Origin: Legionella quateirensis
GTDB lineage: Bacteria > Pseudomonadota > Gammaproteobacteria > Legionellales > Legionellaceae
Direction of reading: 5' to 3'
Assembly (NCBI RefSeq): GCF_001467955.1
Contig: NZ_LNYR01000031.1
Location: 206,689 to 270,688, forward strand
DNA length: 64,000 nucleotides
Part shown: positions 1 through 10,911 of the stretch, piece after piece
Numbering within the stretch: position 1 is the first letter of the stretch
Layout: each line of letters starts with the position of its first letter
Made by a program: the position numbers and the translations under genes
Notes under the pieces: model-generated
The model's input: only the letters and a program-made list of their open reading frames with translations
What the model was told of the DNA's origin: nothing
Database searches by the model: none

Positions 1-1
1 G

Positions 2-1563
<1,562 letters not shown>

Positions 1564-1727
1564 TCATATAATTAATTGAAAATTTCACATTAGACCATCA
1601 AATTGGAATTTATTAAAACAGATATACAGGTTTCACTATATTTTTATTCTGTCCTGTAGCAATCTCTCTTGTGCCTGCCCGGTATAGTGGGCTAACATGT
1701 GACAATAGTTGCTAAAGGATTGTTATA

Positions 1728-2321
1728 ATGATCAATTTTAGAAGATTCCTGGTCTTTATATTTGTGCTTTGTTTTTTTTCGCTGCAAATAAATGCGAAGG
1801 GATTACAAAATAAAGCATTTAGAACGATCTGGCATCCAACTTACCTTGGAGAGCGTCTGGATTATTGCAGTTTTGATGGTAAAGAGTGTGGTAAGGAAGT
1901 TGCTAATCGTTATTGTCAAATGTTGGGCTATGATTATTCCAGTCAAAATGTGATTGCTTATAATGTTGGATTAACGAATTATTTAGCCAGCAGAGCACAA
2001 TGCAAAGGTTGGCGTTGCAATGGGTTTATGACCATTAGTTGTACCATAGGATTGTCACATAATCCGCCTAAACCCTATCATTATCGTGAGAAACAATTTG
2101 CTTATCCTCGATACAATGATTATCGAGTGGATTGGTGTTATGACAAAAATAAGGGATGTGGAGCAAGAGCTGCTAATTCGTTTTGCAGTCGAATGGGTTT
2201 TCTCCAGGCAAAACGATTTGTGAAGGAAGCTCAAATCAGTGCAACTAAATCAATTGGAAGCCAGGAGTTGTGCTTTGGTAACCAATGTAATGCTTTTAAA
2301 TCCATACTGTGCTATCGATAA
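1728..2321 (+). CDS. secreted cysteine-rich protein with two tandem modules
   Basis: A function is not recognised. The first ~23 residues form a signal peptide (hydrophobic core, then NAKG). The mature part is two related modules of about 60-65 residues (roughly 45-105 and 130-195). Each has the pattern Asp-Tyr/Trp-Cys, then Cys-Gly, Ala-Asn-x-x-Cys, Met-Gly, then a Cys pair around a short loop and a final Cys, giving six Cys per module. Such spacing suggests three disulfides per module and a periplasmic or extracellular location. Some plant-type small secreted domains look similar, but I would not transfer a function. It is monocistronic, with a TAAAGGA-type ribosome site before the ATG at 1728. 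Confidence 0.75.
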   Translation: MINFRRFLVFIFVLCFFSLQINAKGLQNKAFRTIWHPTYLGERLDYCSFDGKECGKEVANRYCQMLGYDYSSQNVIAYNVGLTNYLASRAQCKGWRCNGFMTISCTIGLSHNPPKPYHYREKQFAYPRYNDYRVDWCYDKNKGCGARAANSFCSRMGFLQAKRFVKEAQISATKSIGSQELCFGNQCNAFKSILCYR

Positions 2322-2800
2322 ATTATTTCATTCAGATTTGAATAAAAGGCTTTGTTGAATGTTAAACAGGTGTTTTTGATTATACTCAGGATTAACGGGA
2401 ATTTTTTGTCTTCTTCATGGCGATTCCCGTGAATATACCGAATAGTGTTTAACTCGAAAAGAAGGTTAATGTCAGAACAATCTTATGAATGGATGGAACA
2501 ATTCAGTATCAGTAATGGTTAATGAAGGATAAAACCTGATCTTTATCGTAGTAACTGCGGGCAATCCGTTGGTCGAGTAAATTGTATGTATTTAATAAAA
2601 AAAGAGCTGGTAATATCGGGGAATATACAGAATCAAGACTCTGCTGAGGATTTTTTTGTAAAACCACCATAAAATCGCACGTATAATTTTAGAGCGATAG
2701 GTTTTATGACAGTTAAGTAAATTTAATGCCAGAAGTTTGACAGTTGTGAAGTGCGTATCCGATACTTAAAATAAATTATCTCGAACTTAAGGATAGGTTT
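2322..2800. other. intergenic region upstream of fleQ
   Basis: There is no gene here. An 8-bp perfect inverted repeat, ACGGGAAT (2395-2402) and ATTCCCGT (2423-2430), flanks a 20-base loop, and a related GGGAATATAC string recurs near 2618. The length suggests a regulated promoter or 5' leader for fleQ, but I cannot point to a specific operator. Confidence 0.5.
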
Positions 2801-4222
2801 ATGAGTGACAATGAGAAAATATACATCATTGATGAAAATGAAAATCGTTGTGACAAATTACGAACTATATTTGATTTTTTAGGACAAGCTACAGAAATTA
2901 GCAAATATAACAACTGGCAAATTATTACTAATCCTAACCCCGGGGTAATTATTCTGGGCGCAGAATTAATGCTCGAAAAAACCATGGATGAACTAGACGC
3001 ATTGGTAAAGCATTTTTCCAAGGTTCCGATAATCGTTATTGATCAACAGTTAAGTTCCATTCAATGTGAAGATCGAAATGTCGTTGCATGTCTCTCTTTT
3101 CCATTCAGCTATGCTCAAATGCTAGAAGCATTGCATCGTTGTCAAATTGCTAAAGAAGCGGTTAAATTCATTACTGCGAGCTCTCAAAGAACTCCTTTAT
3201 TCCGTAGTTTAGTGGGTACTAGTGAAAGTATTAGTCAGGTTCGTAAATTGATTGAGCAGGTTGCAAATACTGAAGCAAGCGTACTGATTTTAGGAGAGTC
3301 AGGAACTGGTAAGGAAGTTGTTGCTCGTAATATTCATTCTCTATCAGCTCGATCAAATAAACCGTTTATACCGATTAATTGTGGTGCTATTCCAGGCGAA
3401 TTATTAGAAAGTGAATTATTCGGTCATGAAAAAGGAGCTTTTACCGGGGCTATTACTTCAAGGCAAGGTCGTTTTGAATTAGCTAACGGAGGAACTCTGT
3501 TTCTTGATGAAATTGGCGATATGCCCTTAGCCATGCAAGTTAAATTACTAAGAGTTTTACAGGAGCGTTGTTTTGAGCGAGTGGGATCGAACAAGAGCAT
3601 TGATGTGAACGTTCGAATCATTGCAGCAACCCATCGAAATTTGGAAGTTGCAATACAAGAAGGTAAATTCAGAGAGGATTTATTTTATAGGCTTAATGTT
3701 TTTCCTATTGAAATGCCGCCACTGAGAAGTCGAAGTGCAGATGTGGTGCTCTTATTTAATGAACTCATTTCGCGTATCGAAGGTGAACACAGGCCAATTG
3801 TCCGATTAATGCCTGATGCTATGGATGCATTATGTAATTACAGTTGGCCAGGAAACGTTCGTGAGCTGGCTAACTTAGTGGAACGATTATCCATTTTATA
3901 TCCTAATGGTATTGTATGTAAAAATGATTTACCCCAACGATTTCAAGGTGAATACAAGCTTTCTTATATGGAAATGAATTCATCAGGTACTGAGCGTGAA
4001 ACCTTATTGCAAATCATCAGTCAGGATCAAACGCCTAATACAGATGGTATTGATTTGAAGGAGCATTTAGTCAAAACAGAGCTAGCCTTAATAAGTCAGG
4101 CTCTGGAAGAATCCGACTGGGTAGTAGCCCATGCAGCAAGTTATCTCAATATGCGACGGACAACATTAGTAGAGAAAATGCGTAAGTATGGTTTGACACG
4201 TCCTGAAAAAGAGGAGCGATAG
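2801..4222 (+). CDS. fleQ: sigma-54-dependent flagellar master regulator FleQ
   Basis: FleQ activates RpoN-dependent flagellar genes and, in Pseudomonas, binds c-di-GMP. The 473 residues contain an N-terminal FleQ/receiver-like domain (about 5-120) and a central AAA+ domain. The AAA+ domain has Walker A GESGTGKE (165-172), the sigma-54-contacting GAFTGA loop (212-217) and Walker B GGTLFLDEIGD (230-240). A Fis-type helix-turn-helix lies in the last ~50 residues (VVAHAASYLNMRRTTLVEKM). A long leader precedes it and no operon partner is adjacent. The GAFTGA motif makes a sigma-54 activator certain; FleQ rather than another bacterial enhancer-binding protein follows from the N-terminal domain and overall length. 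Confidence 0.93.
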   Translation: MSDNEKIYIIDENENRCDKLRTIFDFLGQATEISKYNNWQIITNPNPGVIILGAELMLEKTMDELDALVKHFSKVPIIVIDQQLSSIQCEDRNVVACLSFPFSYAQMLEALHRCQIAKEAVKFITASSQRTPLFRSLVGTSESISQVRKLIEQVANTEASVLILGESGTGKEVVARNIHSLSARSNKPFIPINCGAIPGELLESELFGHEKGAFTGAITSRQGRFELANGGTLFLDEIGDMPLAMQVKLLRVLQERCFERVGSNKSIDVNVRIIAATHRNLEVAIQEGKFREDLFYRLNVFPIEMPPLRSRSADVVLLFNELISRIEGEHRPIVRLMPDAMDALCNYSWPGNVRELANLVERLSILYPNGIVCKNDLPQRFQGEYKLSYMEMNSSGTERETLLQIISQDQTPNTDGIDLKEHLVKTELALISQALEESDWVVAHAASYLNMRRTTLVEKMRKYGLTRPEKEER

Positions 4223-4608
4223 ACAATCAGCATCTTATTATGGACAACCCGTGAATCAGTAAGGTGTTTAAGTAAAAGTTTGTATATTATGTGAGATCTT
4301 ATTAGCCCCGCAGTATACACTGCGAGGTTCGGGAACAGAGAACATTTGTTGTATCGTTTGCCCCATTCCTGATTGTTTTTATCAGATCTATCGTTCTGCT
4401 ACCGTTTATGTCATAAAAGTACGAGTTGGCTTTTCGATCCTCATCTCTGTAAGAACTATTTGATATTTAGAAGTAATCACCGTGAGATAGAATGGAAAAT
4501 ATATTGGAAGAATGCGCTGCATATAATACAATCGTGGGAATAAAATGCTAATGGAATAATTATTTACTCTTTAAGGATGATGATTCTTACCCTTTTAGAG
4601 ATGTACTT
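4223..4608. other. gene-free region with a short hairpin
   Basis: No coding sequence or RNA gene is visible. A 6-bp perfect hairpin, CGCAGT-ATAC-ACTGCG (4309-4324), is followed by no T-run, so it is not a convincing terminator for fleQ. The remainder is AT-rich and presumably holds the promoter of the following gene. Confidence 0.4.
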
Positions 4609-6576
4609 ATGAAAATTATTCAAATTACGCGAACCGCCTCAGGAACAATAAAACCAGTGAGGGATCGAGTTTATTTACCCCGATCAGAATTTCATTGCAG
4701 GTATCCGTCATTATTGGATATGACCGATCCGGTGCGATGGACTACTTACCACAGAAGTGATTTTAAAAAAATCGAGGGAGCAACTAAAGATCAGTTTAAA
4801 TTTCAGGGAAATCAGGAGTCAATAACTACGGGTATGTATCCTAAAACGGGTAATTTTTACAACCCATTTCATTTTACGAGTTATAAAAAAGCCTTAAAGC
4901 CGGTAAAAAAAGCACTGACAATTTCAGAGCCTGCTCTATGGTATGACAGGCTTTTAGTACAGCAAAAAAACATGGCTGCTTATGTTGTCAAACAAGTTAA
5001 AGAACGAGATCCGGATATTCTTATTAACGCAGATAATGATTATACCTGCGCACTGTTTTCCTTACCTAAACCAAAGGGTGAGAAAAATCCTAAAATTTGG
5101 AGTCAATTTTTATCAGTATACCTCATTGCATTTGCAAATACCCTTGCTCATGAACGAGGAATAAATATTGAAATGGTACATCGATCAAGCTTTGGGTGCT
5201 TGAGACCTTCGGTTGCAGATTGTGGCGAAAGTGTGCGTGTTAATCTAGGATTAACTCCAAAACCCTATGCAGATTGCGTGGTTGATGCGATCTTATATTT
5301 GCAAAAATTTGCCAAGAACCAGAAAGCCTTTAAAATTCCATTTCAATCTGTGGCATTGACTAACACACTGAATAATTATAATAAAATAAAATCAACGAAA
5401 ACAAAACCAGTGAACATTCAACTTAAAGATACCCTTTGGAATACTTTATGGGCTCCAGGTGATAGTTCAAATAAATCTTTTGCAAGTCAAATATTCAGAA
5501 AATCAGTAGTTAAAGAGTGTTTAGTCGATTTGATTCAAAATGCTTGTCTAGCTCAGCCATTAGAAGATCTATTCGAAGATAAAAAAGCTTATAGTAAGGC
5601 GTTCATAGAACCCCTCAAAAAGGTGCTTCAATCCATTAAATTGAATGGCAAATCCCTTTCGATTCAACTTGATTGTGAGGATCTAAAATCTTATGAATGG
5701 GGTGCGGCCCAAAATGTTGAGGACGATGAGTTTTGGGCCTTGGCAGGAGAAATGGCAGAGCAGTTGGGGGCCACCAAAAGAGAGGTTGCGACTCTTATAA
5801 AGAAACAAAAAACTGAAGATTTTCATTCGTGTTTTGAAGCCTGGGTTGCAAATTTCATTTTTCAGCCTAAAGAAGATAATTCGGTTGAGGATGGCAATGG
5901 ATCTGATTCTGAAGAAGAAGGCGAACTTGAAGTTAAAGGTGAGTCTCAGACTGTTCATGCAAAGAAAATAATTACAGCAACAGGAATGCGGGCAATACAA
6001 CTGATTCATGCTGTAAGTAGAAAATACCTGCATGATAAATATCAAATAGATCCCTTGTATCTTACTTTCACTGCGAGCCAAATGTATTATGAAACGGATG
6101 AAGCATTATCAAAACATCCAATTCCTATTGATTATGTCCATGAAAAAACTAAAAAAAGAGTTCAGACAAACGTGGGATTTTTCGACATAAATCATTGCAA
6201 CACAACGCATGAGGAAATGGCGGATGAAATTGCTTTAATTGATAAAAAGGATCGTATTTGTGCCATAGATGTCACTTCAGCTACAACTCGAGAAATTAAT
6301 GAAACGCTGGTGCGACTCTATGAACAGCGACCTAATCTCGAGCTTATTTTAACAATCAGTAGTGGATTAAAAAACGAACAGGCAATGGGTGACTACAATC
6401 CTTATGGTACTGTACGTATCTTCTCAAAAAATCGTGATTCGCTTAATGAAATTTATGATGATTTGGTTGAGCTTGAAGAGCAATCTGGCTATCTACACCC
6501 AAAAGAAAGTCATTTAATAAGAAAATCCGCGAAATTAGCCGGAATGACTCCAACTAATGCGTCCATCTTAAGTTGA
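4609..6576 (+). CDS. 655-residue protein of unknown function
   Basis: No family is recognised. The protein is soluble, without signal peptide or membrane segments. It has an N-terminal half rich in Lys and aromatic residues, an acidic low-complexity linker at about residues 420-445 (GSDSEEEGELE), and a C-terminal globular part of about 200 residues. The C-terminal part contains ICAIDVTSATTREINETL and ELILTISSGLKNEQ, which read like alternating beta strands and helices of an alpha/beta fold. The monocistronic setting, long upstream region and lack of relatives fit a lineage-specific protein, possibly a translocated effector. The C-terminus lacks an obvious Glu-rich secretion tail, so that is only a suggestion. 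Confidence 0.75.
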   Translation: MKIIQITRTASGTIKPVRDRVYLPRSEFHCRYPSLLDMTDPVRWTTYHRSDFKKIEGATKDQFKFQGNQESITTGMYPKTGNFYNPFHFTSYKKALKPVKKALTISEPALWYDRLLVQQKNMAAYVVKQVKERDPDILINADNDYTCALFSLPKPKGEKNPKIWSQFLSVYLIAFANTLAHERGINIEMVHRSSFGCLRPSVADCGESVRVNLGLTPKPYADCVVDAILYLQKFAKNQKAFKIPFQSVALTNTLNNYNKIKSTKTKPVNIQLKDTLWNTLWAPGDSSNKSFASQIFRKSVVKECLVDLIQNACLAQPLEDLFEDKKAYSKAFIEPLKKVLQSIKLNGKSLSIQLDCEDLKSYEWGAAQNVEDDEFWALAGEMAEQLGATKREVATLIKKQKTEDFHSCFEAWVANFIFQPKEDNSVEDGNGSDSEEEGELEVKGESQTVHAKKIITATGMRAIQLIHAVSRKYLHDKYQIDPLYLTFTASQMYYETDEALSKHPIPIDYVHEKTKKRVQTNVGFFDINHCNTTHEEMADEIALIDKKDRICAIDVTSATTREINETLVRLYEQRPNLELILTISSGLKNEQAMGDYNPYGTVRIFSKNRDSLNEIYDDLVELEEQSGYLHPKESHLIRKSAKLAGMTPTNASILS

Positions 6577-6682
6577 TTTGCTCTAAACCTGCATTTACAG
6601 AGGACTATTCCTAGGGACTTTATGGCGGGGGGCTGAATCTTCGACCATCTGCAAAAAAAACAGTTCAGCTCTTCTCTCTGAC

Positions 6683-6705
6683 GTCCCGCGGAAACTCCGT
6701 GGGAC
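6683..6705. repeat. hairpin between convergent genes
   Basis: GTCCCGCGGA and TCCGTGGGAC form a 10-bp stem (one G.T pair) with a 3-base loop. It lacks a T-run. The GTCCCGCG core matches the arms of the inverted-repeat element at 24835-24937, so it may be a decayed relative. Confidence 0.45.
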
Positions 6706-6774
6706 AGGGCAAAGATGTGATCAAAATTCAGGAATGGCCGCAAGTGAAATTGAAACTATGCCTTAGTTTTTAGA

Positions 6775-7032
6775 CTAAGGCTTATTCTCAGTGGATTCTT
6801 CTTCAGTTTTTTCAGTTTTATTGATCGTTTCAGTTTTGACCTCTGCAGTTTTTACTTCTTCAGTTTTAACGGCTTCAGTTTTTACCTCTTCAGCAGGTGC
6901 TTCCTGATGTTCTCTTTTATGTTTGTAGTCTTGAATAATCTCTTCAACACTGTTCTTTATGCCTTTAAAGAGTTTACTGGTCATTGAAGATAATTCTTTT
7001 AAATCAGGTAGCTTGGATTTAAAATCGCTCAT
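6775..7032 (-). CDS. small Lys/Glu-rich protein with EVKTE-type repeats
   Basis: The protein has 85 residues and a good ribosome site (GGGAGT, 5 bases before the ATG). The first ~45 residues are amphipathic helical (KLPDLKELSSMTSKLFKGIK). The remainder is a run of pentapeptides of the type (E/A)EVKT repeated about five times, ending in an acidic tail. No signal peptide is present. The tandem 15-bp DNA repeats make length variation between strains likely. Function is unknown. It lies just downstream of sohB on the same strand, with about 100 bases between them, so co-transcription is possible. Confidence 0.65.
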   Translation of the reverse strand: MSDFKSKLPDLKELSSMTSKLFKGIKNSVEEIIQDYKHKREHQEAPAEEVKTEAVKTEEVKTAEVKTETINKTEKTEEESTENKP

Positions 7033-7129
7033 GTTTCACTCCCTTGCAGAAAATATATTGATTATATAATTATATACTCATATTAAATCTTTTGTTGAGC
7101 TTCCCTTATCCGATCACTGGGCTGTTCAA

Positions 7130-8065
7130 TCAAGCCCAGGGATGCATCAAGTTCATAGCTGGTTTAAGCAGTTTATTCATCAACGTTGACTTCGGTTGGA
7201 CGGTTACTTTATATGCCTTGTAGCGCCCCATTTTTTCGACAAGATATTCATCACTGGTGGATAGTTTATCTACCAGGCTGAGTTGAAACGCATCTGTTGC
7301 CAGCCAATGCTCACCCGTAGATACCTTATCCATATCCAATTGACTTCTGTTCATTAGGACATAGTCTCTAAATGCAGTATGTATTTTTTCCAGATCTTCC
7401 TGAAATTTTTTCCGGCCTTTATCTGTGTTTTCAGCGAAAAGAGTCAAGGTTCGTTTGTATTCACCAGCAGTTAATAATTCAATATCAATATCATTTTTCT
7501 TTAGCCAGCGGTGAAAATTCGGGATTTGAGCCACAACACCAATTGAACCAATGATTGCAAATGGAGCGGCTATAATTTGATTGGCTACACAAGCCATTAA
7601 ATAACCCCCGCTTGCTGCCACTTTATCGATACTCACAGTCAAAGGAATGTTCTTTTCACGTATTCTTTGCAGTTGAGATGCCGCAAGTCCATAACCATTA
7701 ACAGCACCGCCAGGACTATCCAATCTTATCAAAACTTCATCTTCAGGTTTGGCAATACTCAGAATGGAGGTAATTTCTTCACGGAGTTGTTCGACTTGAG
7801 ATGCTTTTATATCGCCACTGAAATCAATGACGTATAGAGTTGGTTTTTTTTCTTTACTTTTTTTCGTTTTACTTAATTTTTTACCTAGAATCTCTTTGTT
7901 CATTAGGGATTGAATGTGTTCATATTGTTCATTCAGAGAAATAATTTCCAATTTAGGCTTGGGTTTACGGCCGATAGAAAAGATGCCTCCGATCAGTATT
8001 AAAAATGCAATAACCAGGGTAAAGCACTTGAGGAGAAACATACCGTATTCACTAAGAAATTCCAT
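7130..8065 (-). CDS. sohB: SohB-type inner-membrane serine protease (peptidase family S49)
   Basis: This protease acts on the periplasmic side of the inner membrane and belongs to the signal peptide peptidase A/SohB family. One N-terminal membrane anchor (about residues 10-30) is followed by a Lys-rich linker and the S49 domain. The nucleophile is Ser152 in VAASGGYLMA, and the general base is probably Lys204 in TAGEYKRTLTLF. RLDSPGGAVNG at about 114-124 is the oxyanion-region signature. At 311 residues it is a single-domain SohB, not the double-length SppA. It is divergent from ccmA across about 150 bases, which must hold both promoters. Confidence 0.92.
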   Translation of the reverse strand: MEFLSEYGMFLLKCFTLVIAFLILIGGIFSIGRKPKPKLEIISLNEQYEHIQSLMNKEILGKKLSKTKKSKEKKPTLYVIDFSGDIKASQVEQLREEITSILSIAKPEDEVLIRLDSPGGAVNGYGLAASQLQRIREKNIPLTVSIDKVAASGGYLMACVANQIIAAPFAIIGSIGVVAQIPNFHRWLKKNDIDIELLTAGEYKRTLTLFAENTDKGRKKFQEDLEKIHTAFRDYVLMNRSQLDMDKVSTGEHWLATDAFQLSLVDKLSTSDEYLVEKMGRYKAYKVTVQPKSTLMNKLLKPAMNLMHPWA

Positions 8066-8217
8066 TGTTGACCTTTAAATAAATAAAACAGATTATGGCG
8101 ATCCTAGGGTGACTTCGCAAGACAAAAATCGGGAAATTAAAAGGTTTGAGAGTTAAAAAACTTGTTTTGTCTTTTATTTATAGTTAGTCTCACTTTTTAT
8201 GGTAAAAATACATTCCT

Positions 8218-8820
8218 ATGCTTGAAGTTATCGATCTTTATTTTGATTACCAGGAACAACCTCTGTTACATCATGTTTCTTTTAAAGTGCCCCAGGGAGG
8301 GATTTTGCATTTGAAAGGAGCCAATGGAGCCGGAAAAACTACCTTACTCAAGTTAATTGCGGGATTGCATCAACCTTCGCAGGGGCAGATTTGTTTTGCT
8401 GGCCGACCTATATCCGAACAACGTGATGCATATCAAAGGGAACTGTGTTTTGTAGGTCATAAAACGGGCATTAACCCTTATCTTACCCTGAAAGAAAACT
8501 GTCTGTTTGATCTGAATTATGGGGATAACAAGACCGATATCACTGAACTGGCCGGACTGTTTCACCTGGAGCGATTTTTAGATCAACCTTGTGGTTTGCT
8601 TTCTGCAGGGCAAAGAAGGCAGGTGGGGCTTCTTCGATTATGGATGTCTGATAAGGCATTATGGTTGTTGGACGAACCACTGGTCGCTCTGGATCATACA
8701 GCGCTGATGACACTCATGAATAAAATAGAACAGCATCGATTACAAGGCGGCACGGTATTACTTACTTCTCATCAAAATCTGCCATTAAGCGATAGTGACT
8801 ATCTGGAGTATCATTTGTGA
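8218..8820 (+). CDS. ccmA: heme exporter ATP-binding protein CcmA
   Basis: CcmA is the ATPase of the CcmABCD complex, which releases holo-CcmE during cytochrome c maturation. In 200 residues it shows Walker A GANGAGKTT, the ABC signature LLSAGQRRQVGLLRL, Walker B LWLLDEP and the switch His in LLTSHQ. It is the first gene of a tightly packed operon (ccmA to ccmI). Its stop overlaps the GTG start of ccmB by four bases. Confidence 0.96.
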   Translation: MLEVIDLYFDYQEQPLLHHVSFKVPQGGILHLKGANGAGKTTLLKLIAGLHQPSQGQICFAGRPISEQRDAYQRELCFVGHKTGINPYLTLKENCLFDLNYGDNKTDITELAGLFHLERFLDQPCGLLSAGQRRQVGLLRLWMSDKALWLLDEPLVALDHTALMTLMNKIEQHRLQGGTVLLTSHQNLPLSDSDYLEYHL

Positions 8821-9497
8821 ATTCCAGCTTTGTATTATTTGTAACCCAATTCAAGCGTGAATGGTTAATCCAGATGCGGCAAATCAGATATTTGGTTAAT
8901 TCGTGTTTATTTTTTTTAATGTTGCTGTTTATTTTTCCTTTAACGATAAGACCAGAAGTTCTTTTGATGAGAACCATAGCACCCGGTCTAATATGGATGG
9001 CTATTTTACTCTCCATGTTGCTCTCAGCGGAGCGACTGTTTCAACAGGACTATGAACAAGGTGTTATCGAGCAATGGCTGGTTTCAGGACAATCACTAAA
9101 TCTTATAATCAGCGCAAAAGTATTGGCACATTGGTTGTTCAATTTGATACCTTTATTACTGCTGTCTCCTTTGGTGGCAGTTCTATTTTCTTTTTCAGTA
9201 TGGGAAACCTGGATATTAGTACTTAGTCTGCTTTGCGGTACACCCGCATTATTCTATCTGTGCGCACTGGCAGCTGCTTTTGGCGTGGGAGTGAATCAAA
9301 GGGGAGCCTTAATGGCACTGATATTATTGCCTTTAACTCTTCCTTTACTAATATTTGGCAGTGGAACTTTGAACATTGCCATGCAGGGATTACCAATCAG
9401 TGGGTATTTGGCATTACTATTGGCAATGTCCGTAATTGCAGCTGGTTTTTTGCCTTATGCTATTTCTGGAGTAGTTCGAATCAGTCAGGTCGATTAA
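8817..9497 (+). CDS. ccmB: heme exporter permease CcmB
   Basis: CcmB is the membrane partner of CcmA in the inner membrane. Its 226 residues have six predicted hydrophobic segments and the family features LIQMRQIRYLVN near the start and GRxxGxN-like GVGVNQRGALMALILLPLTLP near residue 165. It starts with GTG overlapping the ccmA stop. Length matches the family (about 220). Confidence 0.94.
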   Translation: MNSSFVLFVTQFKREWLIQMRQIRYLVNSCLFFLMLLFIFPLTIRPEVLLMRTIAPGLIWMAILLSMLLSAERLFQQDYEQGVIEQWLVSGQSLNLIISAKVLAHWLFNLIPLLLLSPLVAVLFSFSVWETWILVLSLLCGTPALFYLCALAAAFGVGVNQRGALMALILLPLTLPLLIFGSGTLNIAMQGLPISGYLALLLAMSVIAAGFLPYAISGVVRISQVD

Positions 9498-9575
9498 TGC
9501 ATCTTTTCGGTATATTTTGCGAAAGCACTGAGACATGGTAAAATCCGATTCTTTTTTCTGACTTTATTGTTTCCT

Positions 9576-10316
9576 ATGTGGAAGTTTTTATATCAATTAG
9601 CCTCACCTAAAACATTTTACACTCTTTCCGGGCGAATTATCCCCTGGTTAGCAACTGGCGCATTGCTAACTATACTGATTGGTGTCATTTGGGGGCTTGT
9701 ATTTGCCCCACCGGATTATCAACAAGGCGACGCATTTCGTATAATTTATGTACATGTTCCAAGCGCATTCCTCTCAATGGCTCTGTATGCCTGGATGGGC
9801 TTCCTGGCCGTTCTGCTTTTAGTTTGGCGTATTAAAATTGCTGGTTTGTTGATTAGCCTGGTAGCTCAACTGGGTCTTTGTATGGCTTTTCTCGCGTTGG
9901 TTACTGGCAGTATTTGGGGTAAGCCCATGTGGGGAGCGTGGTGGGTTTGGGATGCACGTTTGACTTCTGAATTAGTCCTTTTATTGCTTTATGCTGCTAT
10001 TTTAGCGACTCATCATGCAGTAAAAAATAAGGAAGACGGTGATAAAATCATTGCGATACTCACTTTGGTAGGCTTGATTGATTTACCTATTATTCATTAC
10101 TCGGTTTACTGGTGGAATACTTTGCATCAAGGGGCTACCTTATCCGCGTTTGCAAAACCTAAAATCGAAAGCAGTATGTTGTATCCATTATTGTTTACTC
10201 TGATTGGATTTTTCTTCTATTGTTTATGGATTATTTTGGAAAAGGCACGAAATGAATTATTAATCAGGGAAAAGAAGCAAGCCTGGGTTAAAATTCAATT
10301 CGAAGGAGAGCGTTAA
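9576..10316 (+). CDS. ccmC: heme-handling membrane protein CcmC
   Basis: CcmC loads heme onto CcmE on the periplasmic face. The tryptophan-rich WWD motif is present as WGAWWVWDARLTSEL in the middle of the protein, with six membrane segments around it. An upstream in-frame TTG (9567) would add three residues; the ATG at 9576 is preferred. The stop TAA shares its last A with the ATG of ccmD. In L. pneumophila, ccmC has been tied to iron acquisition and intracellular growth (published knowledge of the family, not visible here). Confidence 0.95.
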   Translation: MWKFLYQLASPKTFYTLSGRIIPWLATGALLTILIGVIWGLVFAPPDYQQGDAFRIIYVHVPSAFLSMALYAWMGFLAVLLLVWRIKIAGLLISLVAQLGLCMAFLALVTGSIWGKPMWGAWWVWDARLTSELVLLLLYAAILATHHAVKNKEDGDKIIAILTLVGLIDLPIIHYSVYWWNTLHQGATLSAFAKPKIESSMLYPLLFTLIGFFFYCLWIILEKARNELLIREKKQAWVKIQFEGER

Positions 10317-10474
10317 TGAATCCATTTTTTGAATGGCTGGCAATGGGTGGTTATTCTGCTTATGTCTGGCCTGCCTACGGATTGGTTGGTTTTGTGTTGA
10401 TAATGAATCTTTATGGGATTAAACGGCAAAAGACTCGGACTCGTCAAAAACTGCAACGATGGTTTAAGAGATAA
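10316..10474 (+). CDS. ccmD: CcmD, small membrane subunit of the heme-release complex
   Basis: This 52-codon gene starts at the ATG overlapping the ccmC stop (TAATG) and ends five bases before ccmE. The protein begins [18 protein letters not shown], the typical CcmD opening with a Gly-Gly-Tyr before the single membrane helix. It ends in a very basic tail ([17 protein letters not shown]). CcmD helps hold CcmE to CcmABC. Position, size and topology all fit. Confidence 0.93.
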   Translation: MNPFFEWLAMGGYSAYVWPAYGLVGFVLIMNLYGIKRQKTRTRQKLQRWFKR

Positions 10475-10479
10475 AATTT

Positions 10480-10911
10480 ATGAACCCGGCAAGAAAACGA
10501 AAGTTACTCATGATACTTTTTTTTATGTCGATTTTAGCTATAGCCTCTGGTCTGGTTTTATATGCTTTAAGACAAAATATTAGCTTATTTTATACCCCAA
10601 CCCAGGTCATAGCCGGAGAAGCGCCGCTGGCTCATCCTGTTCGAGTAGGGGGGATGGTTGAAAAGAACAGTATTATAAGAGCTAAGGAAGGCTTGGAAGT
10701 TCAATTTAAAATTACGGATTTTAATAAAACCATAACCGTAACGTATAAAGGTATACTGCCTGATTTATTTCGGGAAGGTCAGGGAATTGTTGCCGAAGGT
10801 GAGGTCATTGATTTGCACCATTTTCGGGCCAGTCAAGTGTTAGCAAAACACGATGCCAATTATATGCCCCCCGAAGTTAAAGCCGCTTTGGCTAAAAAGG
10901 TGAATTCATGA
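10480..10911 (+). CDS. ccmE: periplasmic heme chaperone CcmE
   Basis: CcmE binds heme covalently and delivers it to the CcmF/H ligase. In 143 residues it has an N-terminal membrane anchor (about 8-30) and an OB-fold periplasmic domain ([29 protein letters not shown]). The heme-binding signature is [12 protein letters not shown], with the attachment His at 124 and Tyr at 128. The stop overlaps the ccmF start (ATGA). Confidence 0.96.
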   Translation: MNPARKRKLLMILFFMSILAIASGLVLYALRQNISLFYTPTQVIAGEAPLAHPVRVGGMVEKNSIIRAKEGLEVQFKITDFNKTITVTYKGILPDLFREGQGIVAEGEVIDLHHFRASQVLAKHDANYMPPEVKAALAKKVNS

